A DNA stretch of 64,000 nt from assembly GCA_963575745.1 (NCBI GenBank), contig CAUYUJ010012536.1:349448-413447 (forward strand), written 5' to 3'. This stretch comes from Prorocentrum cordatum. Taxonomy: Eukaryota; Sar; Dinophyceae; Prorocentrales; Prorocentraceae. Under the pieces are notes generated by a model. It had not been told where the DNA came from. It made no database searches and saw only the letters and a list, made by a program, of their open reading frames with translations. The translations under genes and the position numbers were made by a program. Shown here piece after piece: positions 8,891-18,275 of the stretch (position 1 is the stretch's first letter; each line of letters starts with the position of its first letter).

Positions 8891-9660
8891 TTGCCTCCAA
8901 GACGGTCTAGATTGCCCAAAGAGCCCAAGATGGCCATAAGATGTTTCCAAGACGGCCTAGGATGAAACTAAGGCGGCCCATGATGCACCCATGACGTCCC
9001 AAGATCGCCTCACGATTGCCCAAGACAGCTTAAGAGGCCCCCAAGAGGGCTCCGAGATGACCTCCAGGAAGCAAACATCATTGATCTTCCAGAGTAGGTT
9101 GCTTCATTGATTTTAGCGTTCTCGCCGTTTCGAAATCCCGACGCTCCAAAACACCCCCTCAAGCCCCCCAAATCGCCGACATCCCAAGACGTCCCCCCCA
9201 AGAGGCCCGCAAGACTACACAAGAGAGCCCCAAGACGGCTCCATAGACCTCCAAGACGGCCCTAAAGCGCCGGAATAGGGACCCACGACTGCCCCAAAGC
9301 GAGCGCCAAGACGACCTCCGAAGGCCAAGAGGTCCCTCAGAGGCCCCAGGCCTCCAAGAGGCCGCCCAGAGGCCTCCAAGAGGCCCCAGGAGACGCCCAA
9401 GAGGCTCCCCAGAGGCCTCCAAGAGGCTTCCAGAAAGCCCCCAGGAGGTCCGAAGAGGGTATCACGAGGCCTCTGCTTTTCCTCCTCCTTCTCCTCCTCC
9501 TTCTCCTCCTCCTCCGTCTCGTCCTCCTTCTCCTCCCTCTCCTTCTGCCGAGGGAACACATAGCCCAATAGCTTGGCGTGGACATTTCCAAATCAAAAAG
9601 GCAAGGGGCTGCGGTCATTCGCCGTAGAGGCGACTTCGATAAACTCGACACACGCGACAA
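8891..9660 (-). repeat. Family D array, copy 1
   Basis: Degenerate array of GGCCCCCAAGA-like units of about 11-13 bases, broken by a T-rich linker near 9080-9140. At its right end is the family D terminal block, read on the minus strand as TATCGAAGTCGCCT...CGGCGAATGACCGC (about 9610-9650). Confidence 0.7.
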
Positions 9661-9960
9661 CCACGGAACAGCCACGGACAACCACGCGACAACAACGGAA
9701 CAACCGCGGGACAGCCACAAGACAACCACGGGACAGCCATGGGACAACCGCGTGACAACCCCAGTACAATCACGGGACAACCGCGGGACACAATCATCGG
9801 GACAACCATCGGGACAACCATCGAGACAACCGTCGGGACAGCCAACGGACGACCACGGGACACCCACACGACAACGACGGGAAACACAAGGGACAACTGC
9901 GGGACAACCACAGAGCAAACGCAGGACAACAACGAGACAGCCGCGGGCGAAACCAGGCAC
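9650..9960 (+). repeat. GGGACAACCACG minisatellite
   Basis: About 25 degenerate units of roughly 10-12 bases (GGGACAACC with CACG, CGCG or ATCG). Open in several frames without recognisable protein content. Confidence 0.85.
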
Positions 9961-10148
9961 GCCCCCGATGACGGGGAGACGACTCGTTGTAGCGCGGCCC
10001 GGGGCTAGCTAGTGCAGGAACTCGCGCCAACGCGCCTCGCCAGCATGCGCGACACAATTCGAACCGACTTCCCAGCTGGGCGACTCCGTTTCGCATCGGT
10101 CTCGCCACCAACCCCCAAAGAGGGACAACAAAGCAGAGCCCAAGAGGC

Positions 10149-10250
10149 CCCCCGTCCATAGAAGAAGAACAAGAAGCACACAAACACAGACTTTTGGCGC
10201 TCCGCGCGGATGCCTTGGACTCGCAAAAGCTCATGTTTATGCGTGCTTTT
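10149..10250. repeat. Family F element, short copy
   Basis: Shares GAAGAACAAGAAGCACA and TTTTGGCGCTCCGCGC with the copy at 11007-11200, and has the inverted word CATGTTTATGCGTGC on the right. It looks internally deleted. Confidence 0.55.
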
Positions 10251-10334
10251 CTTCCTCGACGCAGCGCAGAGCCCGAGAGCCCCCCCCCCCCCTGTCCAGC
10301 CGACTGGCAGCGCCGACTTCTGCCGCGCTGCGGC

Positions 10335-10800
10335 CGGAGGAGGAGGAGGAGGAGGAGGAGGAGGAGGAGAGGAGGAGGAGGAGGGGGAGGAGGGGGAGAG
10401 GGGGAGGAAGGGGAGGAGGAGGGGGAGGAGGAGGAGGAGGAGAGGAGGAGGAGGAGGAGGAGGAGGAGGAGGAGGAGGGGGGGGGGCGCGTGCTCGCGGG
10501 AGGCGTGCGCTCGCGTGCAGCTGGTGTCTTGGGCGGGGCGCTGGCACAAGAGAGGCGGAGAGGAGGGGGGGGCGGCAGAGCCGATCGGGCAGGAGAGGAG
10601 GCCAATGGAGAGAACAGGAAGCAGAAACCAAACCAGAGGAGAGGAAGGCGAGGAGACCGGAGGAGAGGAGACCAGAGGAGAGGAGACCAGAGGAGAGGAG
10701 ACCAGAGGAGAGGCAGGAAGGAGACCAAAGGAGAGGAGACCAAAGGAGAGGCAGGAAGGAGACCAAAGGAGAGGAGACCAGAGGAGAGAACGGAACAAGA
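10335..10800 (+). repeat. (GGA)n tract and AGGAGACCAGAGGAG minisatellite
   Basis: 10335-10490 is nearly pure GGA/GGAGG. 10655-10795 is a tandem repeat of about 15 bases (GGAGAGGAGACCAGA) with diverged units (GGCAGGAAGGAGACC). No gene. Confidence 0.9.
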
Positions 10801-11006
10801 AATCAAAACGTCCCCCCCCATATCAGAACCACCAAGACACGCGAAGTCGTTTGGTAAGCGCGCCCAAAGAAGGAATCAAACAGGGCAGGGCTGTTCAGCA
10901 AACGCCCAAGGCCGTTTAGTACACGCCACTTGTCCGGTACGGATGGTTTCTCCTTGGTGAAAAACGGCAGAGCCGATCGAGTAGATGAGAATACCAACGG
11001 AGGGGA

Positions 11007-11200
11007 ATAGAAGAAGAAACAACGCCATAAACATAAACAGTTTGGCGCTCCGCGCAAATTTCATAGATCCGCGCTGGAGAACCCATCTCTGGCGCGCGGA
11101 GCGCGCCAGGGGCGGCGCCGGAGGCGCCGCTTGTTGGCCCAGCGCGGATCCAAGAAATACGCGCGGAGCGCCAAAAGTGTATGTTTATGTGCTTGTTTGT
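11007..11200. mobile_element. Family F element, copy 1 (GC-rich, inverted ends)
   Basis: Left TTTGGCGCTCCGCGC and CCGCGCTGG; right CCAGCGCGG and GCGCGGAGCGCCAAA. These inverted arms of about 35 bases enclose GGCGCGCGGAGCGCGCCAGG and a GGCGGCGCCGGAGGCGCC hairpin. Weaker arm extension (CATAAACA / TGTTTATG) on both sides. MITE-like, no coding capacity. Confidence 0.7.
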
Positions 11201-11326
11201 TCTCCGGCAGAAGAGAGGAATGAAAAACGTGCGCAAGGGCACCTCGCAAACCACAATACCTGAATACAGCAACCAGGCGGAAGGACAACAGGAGAAAAAG
11301 GTCGCATGACCTGCCTGCAACATAAT

Positions 11327-13256
11327 TTACAAACTTAAACCCCAATCGTCGTCGACGTCGTAATCGTCGTCCACCGGCCCGAGCAATTTCCCCAAAGTCT
11401 TATGGGACACGCCGACGATGTCCTTTACCTTCTCTTGCGTATTACCCAAATGCACCAGGTCCATCGCCCTGGCGAAGCCACGCAGACGCGTCATGCCCCT
11501 GAGAAATTCGGAGGCGGAAAGGTCGCCGCTGTCGTTTTGGTCCAGGAGGTCGAACAGAAAGTTGGGGTCCTTTGTGGCGTAGTCCATGGAGGCAAGCCAT
11601 AACCTCACATCGTCGTGCATGAGGATCGTGGCAAACTCGTTTCGGCTGACCCTCCCGTTGCCATCACTGTCGGCCGCCATGAAGAGCCTTTCCAGCTTCG
11701 CCTTCTGTGTTCGCATTTGCTTCGACTTCTTGAGGACCATGGTCAGGTCATCTGTCATAGCAACCTGAAAGGTCTCTTGGACAAACATCGCATTGATCAC
11801 CCCTATGACGGCGAAGCCAACAACAAACTTGTGCAGCAAGAACATCCACATATACCACTCGCTGACATTCTCGAAGAGCACACGGGCAGGCGTCGGCCAG
11901 TTACCCATCGTCATCTCGAAAGTGGTCAAAAGCGATCGTGTGAAAGAGCCGAAATACACAAATACTTCTTGGCGCTCGTCGATCGGGCGCCTGTCGTCCA
12001 AAAAATAAGTTGCGAACAGTATCTGAGAGATGACGACAGAAGTAAATGCTTGCAGAGCCAGTAACAGAACAGCAGACCAACCGAGTGCTTTCCAGCATCC
12101 GTTCAGTGCCCTCACCATGTAGTATAGATTCTCGACATACCTTACAACCTTCACCAGCCTGAGGAAGCGCAACATGCGCACAAGGCGAGCAAGCCGCAGG
12201 ACCTTGGCGTTAAAGTCTTCACCGGTGAGCTCAATGCACCAGCCTACCAGGATGAACACATCGAACAAATTCCACCCGTCACAGAAGAATTGCGCTTTAG
12301 CTGCCAACAATCGGAACAGCACCTCGCACGCGAAAATGCCGCCGAAACACACTGACAAAACTTGCAAGACATCAGTCGTATTCGGCCAAGCCGTAGAATC
12401 TGGATCAGCGTAGCGCGGGTACTCCAGCTCGTACCCCAGGGTCATGCCTTCACCCTGGATCTCGAGCGCCGTGACCAGGCAGAAGAGAAACAGGACAACT
12501 GCACTCCCGACCTCGAAGACCACTCCGTCCACGAACTCGCCCAACCAGCTGCGCTTCCTGTGGCTGGGCTGGCTCTGGAGGATGATGTGGTCGGTGATCC
12601 TCAGCGACACCTCGACGGACGGCCTGCTGTCGGCAACGGCTGGCCGAGGGCTCTCCGAACTGCCGCAGGCGGACGCGTTCTCCTGCCCGCCGCCCTGGAG
12701 CCCCACTGCTCCGTGCGACTCGGCGCAGGAGGCCCCCCCCCGCTCGCGCTCGGAGCTCAGCCACCGCACCGGCTTGTCCGGGCCCTTGTGGTCTGCGCCC
12801 CGCCGCCCCGAGCCCAGGCAAGCGCGGGGGGACGGGGACCACGACGCCTGGCAAGATGTCTGCGTCCCTGGGCTCAGGTCCCCCTCCTTTTGAGCAGGGG
12901 CCGACCGCCCCGGCATTCCTATAGGCCCACCACGACATGCTCTTAGAAGCAAGCAACGTTCCCCAACACAAAAACCATGTTCTTAGAACGCAGACCCGAC
13001 GTGTTAAAACAAGACAGCCCTAGCCGCATAAACGTTCGAAGAACATCTCGTGCAAACCACAGAAGTTGTTTTAGAACATTCCTTGGTGGGCCTATCAGCG
13101 AGCCAGGACGCTTCGCCACTGCTTGTCTCCTCCTCGCGCCGCCCACGCCGTGCCTGCAGGAGGGCGGAGTGGTGAGCCGCCAGGAGGCGTGCCAGTGCCT
13201 TCTCGAACGCTGGGCTGCGCTCCGCGGCCAACCAGGCCTCCAGATCTTCGTCTGGC
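11327..13256 (-). CDS. Single-domain voltage-gated cation channel with two EF-hands (3' exons)
   Basis: Two exons: 13256-13130 and 12886-11327. The intron between (12887-13129, GA...AG, phase 0) is a family B element plus its target duplication. Residues counted from the ATG at 12952: S1 about 147-162, S2 196-215, S3 226-242, S4 250-271 with Arg253, 256, 259, 262, 265, Lys268 and Arg271 at every third position, S5 290-315, pore loop with TTFEMTMGNW (343-352), S6 366-390. EF-hand loops follow at 428-439 (DSDGNGRVSRNE) and 471-482 (DQNDSGDLSASE), both with all ligand positions. This is the one-domain Na+/Ca2+ channel layout common in dinoflagellates; four subunits would assemble in a membrane and Ca2+ would modulate gating. 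The ion is not decidable here. The upstream exon has FEKALARLLAAHHSALLQA, a helical N-terminal segment. An earlier 5' exon is probably missing or distant, as a family A element abuts the exon. Confidence 0.88.
12889..13126 (+). mobile_element. Family B element, copy 2: candidate introner in the channel gene
   Basis: 238 bp, flanked by CTCCT on both sides (12884-12888 and 13127-13131). On the gene strand the boundary can be placed as GAG|GAGACAAG...CTCAAAAG|GAG, a GA-AG intron at phase 0 of 243 bp. Coding frames on both sides then join. An intron of this family explains why the channel frame otherwise appears to begin inside the repeat. Confidence 0.8.
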
Positions 13257-13257
13257 C

Positions 13258-13457
13258 TTAGGTCGGGCCGTCCCCCTCGAAGGGGACCCTGGTCGAAAAA
13301 TGGAAGACTCGTCAAGCAATGCTCCAAACACGCTCAACAATGGCCACAACATCGTCCCCCCAGACTATTGCTTGATTGTTTTTTGTGTAGCTCATTTGTT
13401 CAGGACAATTTGTTGACTGTTTTGGGATATTCCCCCTGCGGATCGGGTCGGGCGAAA
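13258..13457. mobile_element. Family A element, copy 2 (diverged)
   Basis: Left TTAGGTCGGGCCGTCCCC, right TTCCCCCTGCGG...TCGGGCGAAA. It contains the family A interior (CAAGCAATGCTCCAAACA, CAGACTATTG). No clear target duplication. It directly abuts the upstream exon of the channel gene and supplies a TAAG acceptor-like end on the minus strand, so it may be part of the preceding intron. Confidence 0.6.
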
Positions 13458-13489
13458 GGGGGGAATAGCAAAGGGGGGGGTGAGAATCA

Positions 13490-15367
13490 GCTCGCGTCAG
13501 AGTGAGGGGGCCGAGCGGTCATTCACTGTCCCTGGGTGCGTGGCTGAAGTGGAATTCCCCGGTGCGGATTCGTGTTGCTGTTGTTGTTTGTTGTTGTTGG
13601 TGGTGTTGTCGGTGTTGTTGTTTGTTGTTGGTGTTGCTGCTGCTGCTGTTGTTGTTGTTGTTGGTGGTGTTGGTGTTGGTGTTGGTGTTGGTGTTGGTGT
13701 TGGTGTTGGTGTTGGTGTTGGTGTTGGTGTTGGTGTTGTTGTTGTTGCTGTTGTCGTTGTTATTATTGTTGTGGTTGTTGTTGTTGTTGTTTGTTGTTGT
13801 TGTTGTTATTGATGTTGTTGTTGGTGTTTGTTTGTTTGTTTGTTTGTTTGTTTGTGTGTTTGCTTGGTTGTTTGTTTGTTTGGTTGTTTGTTTGTTTGTT
13901 TGTTTGTTTGTTGTTGTTGTTGATGTTGTTGCTGTTGTTGTTGTTGTTGTTGTTGTTGTTTGTTGTCGTCGTCCCACCCGCAACCCGCCCGCGACCCACC
14001 CTCGACCAAACCCGCGAAACACCCCGCGACCCACCCGCGACCCACCCGCGACCCACCCGCGACCCACCCCGCGACCCACCCGCGACCCACCCCGCGACCC
14101 ACCCCGCGACCCACCCGCGAACCCACCCGCGACCCGCCCGCGGCCCACCCCGCGACCCACCCGCGACCCACCCGCGACCCACCCGCGGCCCACCCGCGAC
14201 CCACCCGCGACCCACCCGCGACCCACCACACGACCCACCCGCGACCCACCTTCGACCTAAACCACGTTCAAGGTACATTTTCGGCGCCTGCGGCTGGTTT
14301 TTTTTGCATTCCTTCCGGGTGGAGAGCCCGCGACCCACCCCGTGACCAACTTGCGACCAACCCGCGACCCAAACCACGTTCAGGGTACAAACCACATTTT
14401 TCCGGCGCCTGCGGCGGGCATCTTTTGCAGTCGCTTCAAGTAGAGAGACCGGCCCACCCGCGACCTCGTTCAGGGTACAAACCAATTTTTTCGGCGCCTG
14501 CGGCGTTTTTTTTTGCATTCGTTCCCGGTGGAGAACCCGCGGCCCCCCCGCGACCCAAACCACGTTCAGTGTACAAACCAATTGTTTTGGCGCCTGCGGC
14601 GGGCTGCCTTTGCATTCCTTCCAGGTGGAAGTGGAGAGCCCGCGACCCACCCGCGACCCAAACCACGTTCACTGAGCAAACCAATGCCGCACAAGCGCGG
14701 CGGCGGATTTTTGCATGCCGTCTGAGCCCGCAAGGACCTCTTCAAGCCCCGCGCATCCACGCCAGCCCGTCCAGCAAGTTTGCCCTGGCGAGTTGCCTTG
14801 ATCAGAGAAGTCGGGGAGCATAAAGTGGAACGTTGCTGTTATCTTGGGAAAGGGGGGGAGGCAGGAGGAGTAAACAGGGGACGAGGAGGACGCGGAAGAA
14901 GAGAGGATGTAAGGAGAATGTGGAGAAAGAGGAGGAGGAGGAGGAGCAGGAGGACGAGGAGGGGGAGGAGGGGGAGGAGGGGGAGGAAGGGGAGGAGGGG
15001 GGGATGATGATGATGATGATGGACGACAATGGGAGGACGATGGTGGAGGCCGATGAGGGGGAGGACGACAATAGAAGGAGACGATGATGAAAGGACGAGG
15101 GGGGGAGAGGGAGGACGAGGAAGGGAGGAGGAGGAGGACGAGGTGGAGGAGGAGGATGACGATGACGATGACGATAAGGACGAGGACGAGGAAGAGGAAG
15201 GAGGAGGAGGAGGAGCAGAGGAGGAAGGAGGAGGAGGAGGAGGAGGAGGAGGAGGAGGAGGAGGAGGAGGAGGAGCGCCATCGACAGGGAAGGTGGGGGC
15301 CACGAGGTCCGCCGGCTCGACGACGCCCGCGTCGCCCGCGCCCGCCCCCTCACTCTTATCCGCAATT
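13490..15367 (+). repeat. Family E composite element, copy 1
   Basis: Begins with GTCAGAGTGAGGGGGC and ends with GCCCCCTCACTCTTATCC, near-inverted ends. Inside, in order: GTGGCTGAAGTGGAATTCC, (TTG)n with a GTTGGT hexamer block (13665-13738), (GTTT)n (13822-13912), a CGACCCACCCG 11-mer array (13974-14260), five units of about 100 bases each carrying GGCGCCTGCGGC (about 14261-14690), and GAG-rich tracts (14925-15275). The same order appears inverted and shorter at 24690-25165. No supportable gene inside. Confidence 0.65.
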
Positions 15368-15499
15368 GCGGGGTGCTACGATAGCTGATTTTCCCGGCGC
15401 CTCCCGGCGCCGGAGGCGGCTTCTGTATCGAGGAATAGGCTCCTCGGTGAGGCCAAAACCAGGTGTATGCAGCAAATTTCGGAACCCCGCCTTCCCCAA

Positions 15500-15678
15500 T
15501 CCCTCCCTTTCGTCCGGCCCTGAAAAACTGAAAGGATCGTCAAACAATGCTCCAAACATGGTCAAACATGGCCAAAAAGTCGTCCGGCTCAAGTATCTTG
15601 TTTGTATGTCTGATCTTCGTTCGGCCTGTTTGTTGACTGCTTTGGGAGATCCCCCCCCGTGGAGGGACAGGCCCGACT
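15500..15678. mobile_element. Family A-like element, diverged
   Basis: Interior GTCAAACAATGCTCCAAACA matches copy 2, and the right end GTGGAGGGACAGGCCCGACT matches the family terminus. The left terminus is degenerate. Confidence 0.5.
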
Positions 15679-16038
15679 CCAGCCGGGCCTCGTGCGCTTG
15701 CCCGGCGAGCCCATGCCCGCGAGCGCCCGCGGCCCCGGCCTGCGGCTAACCCGCCGCACGGCGCCACGGCGGCCGCGGCGCCCGCACCGCCCGGGCTGGC
15801 CCCGGCGGCCGCCCGATCGCTCGCGGCTGCCCGGGGGGGGGCCACAAGGGGAGCCCCCCTGGAGTTTATGACGGGGCCCCAGGACACACAGAGAGATGGA
15901 CACAAAAACACAAGGGTTCGCCAGGTGTTCCGACATCTTTTGGGGCTTGTGCCTCTTTCCCCCCCACTTCCCATCTCTTGCCATGCTCTCTTGGGAATCG
16001 GCGATTCCGTGTGTCTGTGGGTCTGTTCCCCTCCTGAG
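15679..16038. other. GC-rich spacer
   Basis: No gene recognised. It includes GGCCGCGGCGCCC-type sequence and a T/C-rich stretch near 15940-15990. Confidence 0.4.
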
Positions 16039-16202
16039 TTTCGTCGGGCCTGTCCCTCGACAGGGGAGGCATTCAAAATAGTAAAAAACAATAGTCTGGG
16101 GACGATGCTTTCACTATGTTTGAGCATCTTTTGAATAGTTTCTGCGTGTGGTTCATTTTTCGCCCAACATCCCCCCTGTATAGAGAGACAGGCCCGACCC
16201 AA
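16039..16202. mobile_element. Family A element, copy 3
   Basis: Left CGTCGGGCCTGTCCCTC and right GAGACAGGCCCGACCC are inverted. Flanks are CTCCTGAG and TCCTGGAG, a weak target duplication. 164 bp. Confidence 0.65.
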
Positions 16203-16352
16203 TCCTGGAGGCAGAGGTCCCCTCGCAGCGCTGGAGGCTGCCCGCAGGCCCCCGCCCGTTCCTCTGGCGTTTGGGGGCTTCTTCGCGGCGTTGGCCTTCT
16301 GGGTGGAGGCTCCTTTCCGGAGGTCCCTGGCGGCCCCTGGGGAGCTCCAGAG

Positions 16353-16463
16353 TTAGGTCGGGCGTGTCCAAAAGATTCCCAAAAATATTAGAAAAATACT
16401 CCCCAGACTATTTGTTTTACTATTTTGGAACATTCCCCCTGTAGAGGGACAGGCCCGACTTAA
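16353..16463. mobile_element. Family A element, copy 4 (short)
   Basis: 111 bp, left TTAGGTCGGGCGTGTCC, right GAGGGACAGGCCCGACTTAA. Both flanks carry CCCTGGGGAG(C/T)TCCAGA, a duplication longer than the usual 8 bases. Confidence 0.7.
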
Positions 16464-16809
16464 CCCTGGGGAGTTCCAGAAGGCTCCTGGAGGCTCCTGA
16501 AGCCCTTGCCCGCGGCGCTCGAGAGGATGCCCCTGTGAAGGCCCCGTTGAGGCGCTGGTGGTCGTCGTCGTCAACGTCGTCGTCGTCGTCGTCGCCGGAA
16601 GGCCCCAGGAGCTCGCCCTGGAGGGCTCCGAGGCACCCTGGAGGCCCACCACGCCGACGCCAAAGCCTGGAGAGGCCCCCGTGGCGCACTGGCCGCCACA
16701 CCTCACGCCGTCACGCGCCGCGCGCGCGGAGCGCAGTCGTATCCGAGCCCCTGCTGCCGCCCCACTCTAGAGGAACACCCCTCGAGGCCCAGGGAGGCGA
16801 AGCGTAAGC
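16464..16809. other. Spacer with a short (GTC)n tract
   Basis: GTCGTC repeats at about 16560-16602; otherwise GC-rich and without a recognisable gene. Confidence 0.45.
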
Positions 16810-17130
16810 TCAGGTCGGGCGTGTCCCCCTACGGGCGGATCTTCCACGAAAAACATTAAAAAAAAGAAGACATCAAAACAGGTTCCAACATCATAAACAT
16901 GATGGAAAAATCGTGCCCATACTTCCTTTTTACTATTTTTGGATATCCCTCCTGTAGTGGGACATTTAAAGGGAAATTAGGACACACAAATAAATACACA
17001 CAAATAAAATTAGTCCCCATATTTTCCCATATTTTCTGGGTTTTTGTCTTCCCCCCCAATTCCCGTATTTTCCCATATTTTCCTGGGAATCGAGGATTAA
17101 TTGTGTCTGTGTGTTTTTTCCCCTCCTGGA
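16810..17130. mobile_element. Family A-like element(s), copy 5
   Basis: Left CAGGTCGGGCGTGTCCCC. A possible right end lies at about 16940-16970 (TATCCCTCCTGTAGTGGGAC), but A-family-like ATTTTCCCATATTTTC sequence continues to 17130, so two overlapping or nested copies are possible. Confidence 0.45.
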
Positions 17131-17329
17131 CATTTCAAGACGGAAGCGCAAACCTCTCTGCGCAAAGGGGGCGGCCGGTGTTCCAGGCACGGCAGGGGCC
17201 ACGCAGCCGTAACAACCCGGGGGGGTTTCGCCCGGCCTCGCCGCACTCGCCGCGAGTTCCCTCGTCGGGCCCTCCCAGGACTTGGCGGCGAGCACAGGGG
17301 GGCACAGGGGGGAGGGGGGGAGCCTTCCC

Positions 17330-17580
17330 CCCTCCTCCTCCCTCCTCCTCCCTCCTCCTCCTCCTCCTCCTCCTCCTCCTCCTCCTCCTCCTCCTCCTCT
17401 TCCTTCCCCTCCTCCCCTCTCTTCCTCTTCCTTCTCTCATCTTCCTCTTCCTCCTCCTCCTCCTCCTCCTCTCTCCTCCCCCCTGCTCCTCCTCCTCATC
17501 TTCCTCTTCCTTCTCCTCCTCCTCCTCCTCCTCTTCCTCCTCCTCCTCCTCCTCCTACTCCTCCTCTTTCAACTCCTCCA
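17330..17580 (+). repeat. (CTC)n tract
   Basis: CTC/TCC/TTCC repeat of about 250 bases. All long frames across it are low complexity. Confidence 0.95.
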
Positions 17581-17644
17581 CCTGTGCGCGCCGCCAAAGA
17601 AGCCACAGACGGCTTGGGGAGGTGAGCGACTCGGGTTCGGGGGA

Positions 17645-17815
17645 CTCGGGTTGGTCCGACAGGGCCGTCAGGAAAATGACACGACCAGTCTGGCATGTGG
17701 TGCGAGCTCCCACTGCAAACGTCCCACGAAAAATGGACCCTCGAAACCCCAGACGGGCCCGCCAAACAGCGCCGGCAGGCCCGAGCTCCGGCGAACTCGG
17801 GCCTTACGCTTCTCC
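17645..17815 (+). repeat. Family G repeat, copy 1
   Basis: Shares GGGCCGTCAG...AAAATGAC, GCGAGCTCCC and CCCGAGCTCCGGC with 27685-27835 in the same order. Function unknown. Confidence 0.6.
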
Positions 17816-18082
17816 GATGGAGGCAGAGGTGGACCTCCTGCCGCTGTCCGTGCTCGGGCGCCACCCGGATCAGGCGAGAGCCCCTCCCGGGGATACTCCA
17901 CCGATGCCCCCTGGGACGTCCTGCGCAGGGCCTGCACAAGCACTCCTTGCTTCGGCGGCCGGCTCCCAGAAACCCAGGAGGGCACCGGCGGCACCTCTGG
18001 GGCCTGCCTGTCGAGGACAGCACAGCCCACCCCCACACCCAGGCAAAACCCCCCACCCGACCTGATGATCTTCGGGGGAAAA

Positions 18083-18275
18083 CAGACCTCCCTCGCTTTT
18101 GACCACCCTCGCTTCCAAGAGATACCAAACGATGCCAAATCGCAGCCTGTACTGCTCAGGCCGCCTGACGAGGCGGCGCGTGGTATGACTTGGTTCTGCC
18201 TGGACGCGAAAGCGGGGGAGGCAATTCACGCCCTGGGATCCAGGGGTCCTGGCTGTTTCAGAGATGTGGCTGGAT
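18083..18275 (+). repeat. Family H repeat, copy 2
   Basis: Same order of words as 845-1035 (CTCGCTTTTGACCACCCTCG, GGTATGACTTGGTT, GGTCCTGGCTGTTTCAGAGA), without the terminal duplication of copy 1. Confidence 0.7.

Noticed and set aside
12887-12952. First 22 residues of the channel frame starting at the ATG at 12952
   Set aside because: Encoded by the family B element, which is better explained as an intron.
13490-14260. His/Pro/Arg-rich and Asn/Thr-rich proteins across the family E element
   Set aside because: Translations of TTG, GTTT and CGACCCACCCG repeats.
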